Of a stretch of DNA of 12,717 nucleotides, positions 12,054-12,717 are shown piece after piece. The translations under genes and the position numbers were made by a program. Numbering within the stretch: the first letter of the stretch is position 1; each line of letters opens with the position of its first letter. The stretch spans positions 1 through 12,717 of the forward strand of contig RDXA01000132.1 in assembly GCA_004292705.1 (NCBI GenBank), given 5' to 3'. The notes below the pieces were generated by a model. It was not told the DNA's origin and ran no database searches. It saw only the letters and a program-made list of their open reading frames with translations. The stretch is from Sphingomonadales bacterium (lineage in GTDB: Bacteria; Pseudomonadota; Alphaproteobacteria; Sphingomonadales; Sphingomonadaceae).

Positions 12054-12717
12054 CCTGTCAGCCACTCCACCCATGCGCCATGGGGGTGCGCATGGGACAG
12101 CAGATGCTCCTCGCCATGATGGCTGCCGCCGTCCCACAGGCGAACACGCAATTCATGGCGGAAGGTGGCAGGGTCGGTCTCCAGCGCGATCCAGCCGAGC
12201 GGGGTGTCGGGGGTCGCGGCAGCACCCTCGGCCTCGAAGGTGGCGGTGATCCGCGCCTGTGTGGCGGCGGACATGTATTGCCACATGATCGAATGGAACA
12301 TCACCCGCGCGGTGCACGGCTGGCGGGGTCGCGCCAGCATTTCGGCGGCGAAGTCCCCAGCGTCGGCAGCGACCAGGTCTGGCGGCTCGATCCCCGCCAA
12401 CGCAATCGCGGCGTCGATCCGGGCCATCCGTTCCCCGGCATCGGGCCAGACATAGGCCTTGAGCCGCAGCGCCGCGTCGGGATCAGCTAGATTGATCGGG
12501 CCGATGTCGCAGCCCTTCACAGCGGTAATGGCGAAACCGGCAGGCGGCGCGGGCGGCGATGCCCCGCGCCATTCGGGCACGATCCGCATTGGCGAACCCT
12601 TGGGCCCGACCTCGGTCTCGCCGAGCTGGAAGAAATAGCGATCGATCATCGTGTTGACCCCCGCGCTCGCGCCGAGCTCGAACAGGTCGAACCGCGGCGA
12701 GGCGACCCGCTGCGCCA
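12050..12717 (-). CDS. DUF2332 family protein (5' end outside window)
   Basis: About 222 codons are visible on the minus strand, with the stop at 12052-12050 and the start beyond base 12717. The upstream part reads FDLFELGASAGVNTMIDRYFF, a close match to the DUF2332 signature (LLEIGASAGLNLLLDRY-type). The central GCDIGPINLADPDAALRLKAYVWPD and the later ARVMFHSIMWQYM are also typical of that family. The glycine-rich GASAGVN resembles the motif I of SAM-dependent methyltransferases, but DUF2332 has no established activity, so I assign none. An internal ATG at 12649 would cut through the conserved motif and is not the start. The gene converges on the epoxide hydrolase gene with a four-base overlap. 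Confidence 0.85.
   Translation of the reverse strand, partial: AQRVASPRFDLFELGASAGVNTMIDRYFFQLGETEVGPKGSPMRIVPEWRGASPPAPPAGFAITAVKGCDIGPINLADPDAALRLKAYVWPDAGERMARIDAAIALAGIEPPDLVAADAGDFAAEMLARPRQPCTARVMFHSIMWQYMSAATQARITATFEAEGAAATPDTPLGWIALETDPATFRHELRVRLWDGGSHHGEEHLLSHAHPHGAWVEWLTG

Noticed and set aside
1..12717. tRNA, rRNA, CRISPR arrays, insertion sequences, attachment sites, toxin-antitoxin or phage genes.
   Set aside because: I found no cloverleaf, spaced repeat array, transposase or integrase motif; nearly every base is in a recognised coding sequence.

Overview
The window is gene-dense, high-G+C DNA that looks like an alphaproteobacterium of the order Sphingomonadales, most likely the Erythrobacteraceae (Erythrobacter/Porphyrobacter/Altererythrobacter type). 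The basis is the protein flavour, the acpS-lepB neighbourhood and the bolA / J-domain / cobS neighbourhood; the family-level placement is inference and no database was searched. Almost all of the sequence is coding. There are no gene-free stretches over 300 bases, and I see no rRNA, tRNA, CRISPR array or insertion sequence.

Region 1 (1-4181, + strand) is a tightly packed run: the 3' end of an unidentified gene (possibly pdxJ), a 94-aa three-helix membrane protein, acpS (phosphopantetheinyl transferase), lepB (signal peptidase I), a membrane-anchored DUF3089 alpha/beta hydrolase, ruvX/yqgF, and two overlapping hotdog-fold (PaaI-type) thioesterases. Several junctions overlap (two GTGA junctions, one of 19 nt, one of 8 nt), which suggests translational coupling.

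Region 2 (4178-7295, - strand) holds a class A penicillin-binding protein gene and, directly upstream of it, a CobS-type AAA+ ATPase gene. The CobS sequence follows its family closely to residue 298 and then loses the conserved C-terminus. The reading frame runs on 107 nt into the 5' end of the penicillin-binding protein gene, and the expected partner cobT is absent.

Region 3 (7413-8912, + strand) is a two-gene unit: an MpaB/DUF2236 putative oxygenase and a glutathione S-transferase with a TTG start. It lies between cobS and the J-domain gene.

Region 4 (8909-10296) contains a J-domain protein with a CxxxxC...CxxH putative metal site (- strand), divergent from bolA and an overlapping Nudix hydrolase gene (+ strand). 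The 78-bp divergent gap has two inverted repeats.

Region 5 (10351-12717) has an SDR oxidoreductase and an epoxide-hydrolase-like alpha/beta hydrolase, overlapping by one base, converging on a partial DUF2332 gene.

The three convergent gene pairs all overlap by exactly four bases at their stop codons (CTAG, TTAG, CTAG), leaving no space for a terminator between them. Functionally the window mixes housekeeping genes (CoA/ACP activation, protein export, DNA processing, cell wall, Fe-S-linked BolA) with two small oxidative or detoxification-type pairs (oxygenase + GST; SDR + epoxide hydrolase). I found no clearly new defence or mobile system. The strongest anomaly is the broken cobS/pbp junction.
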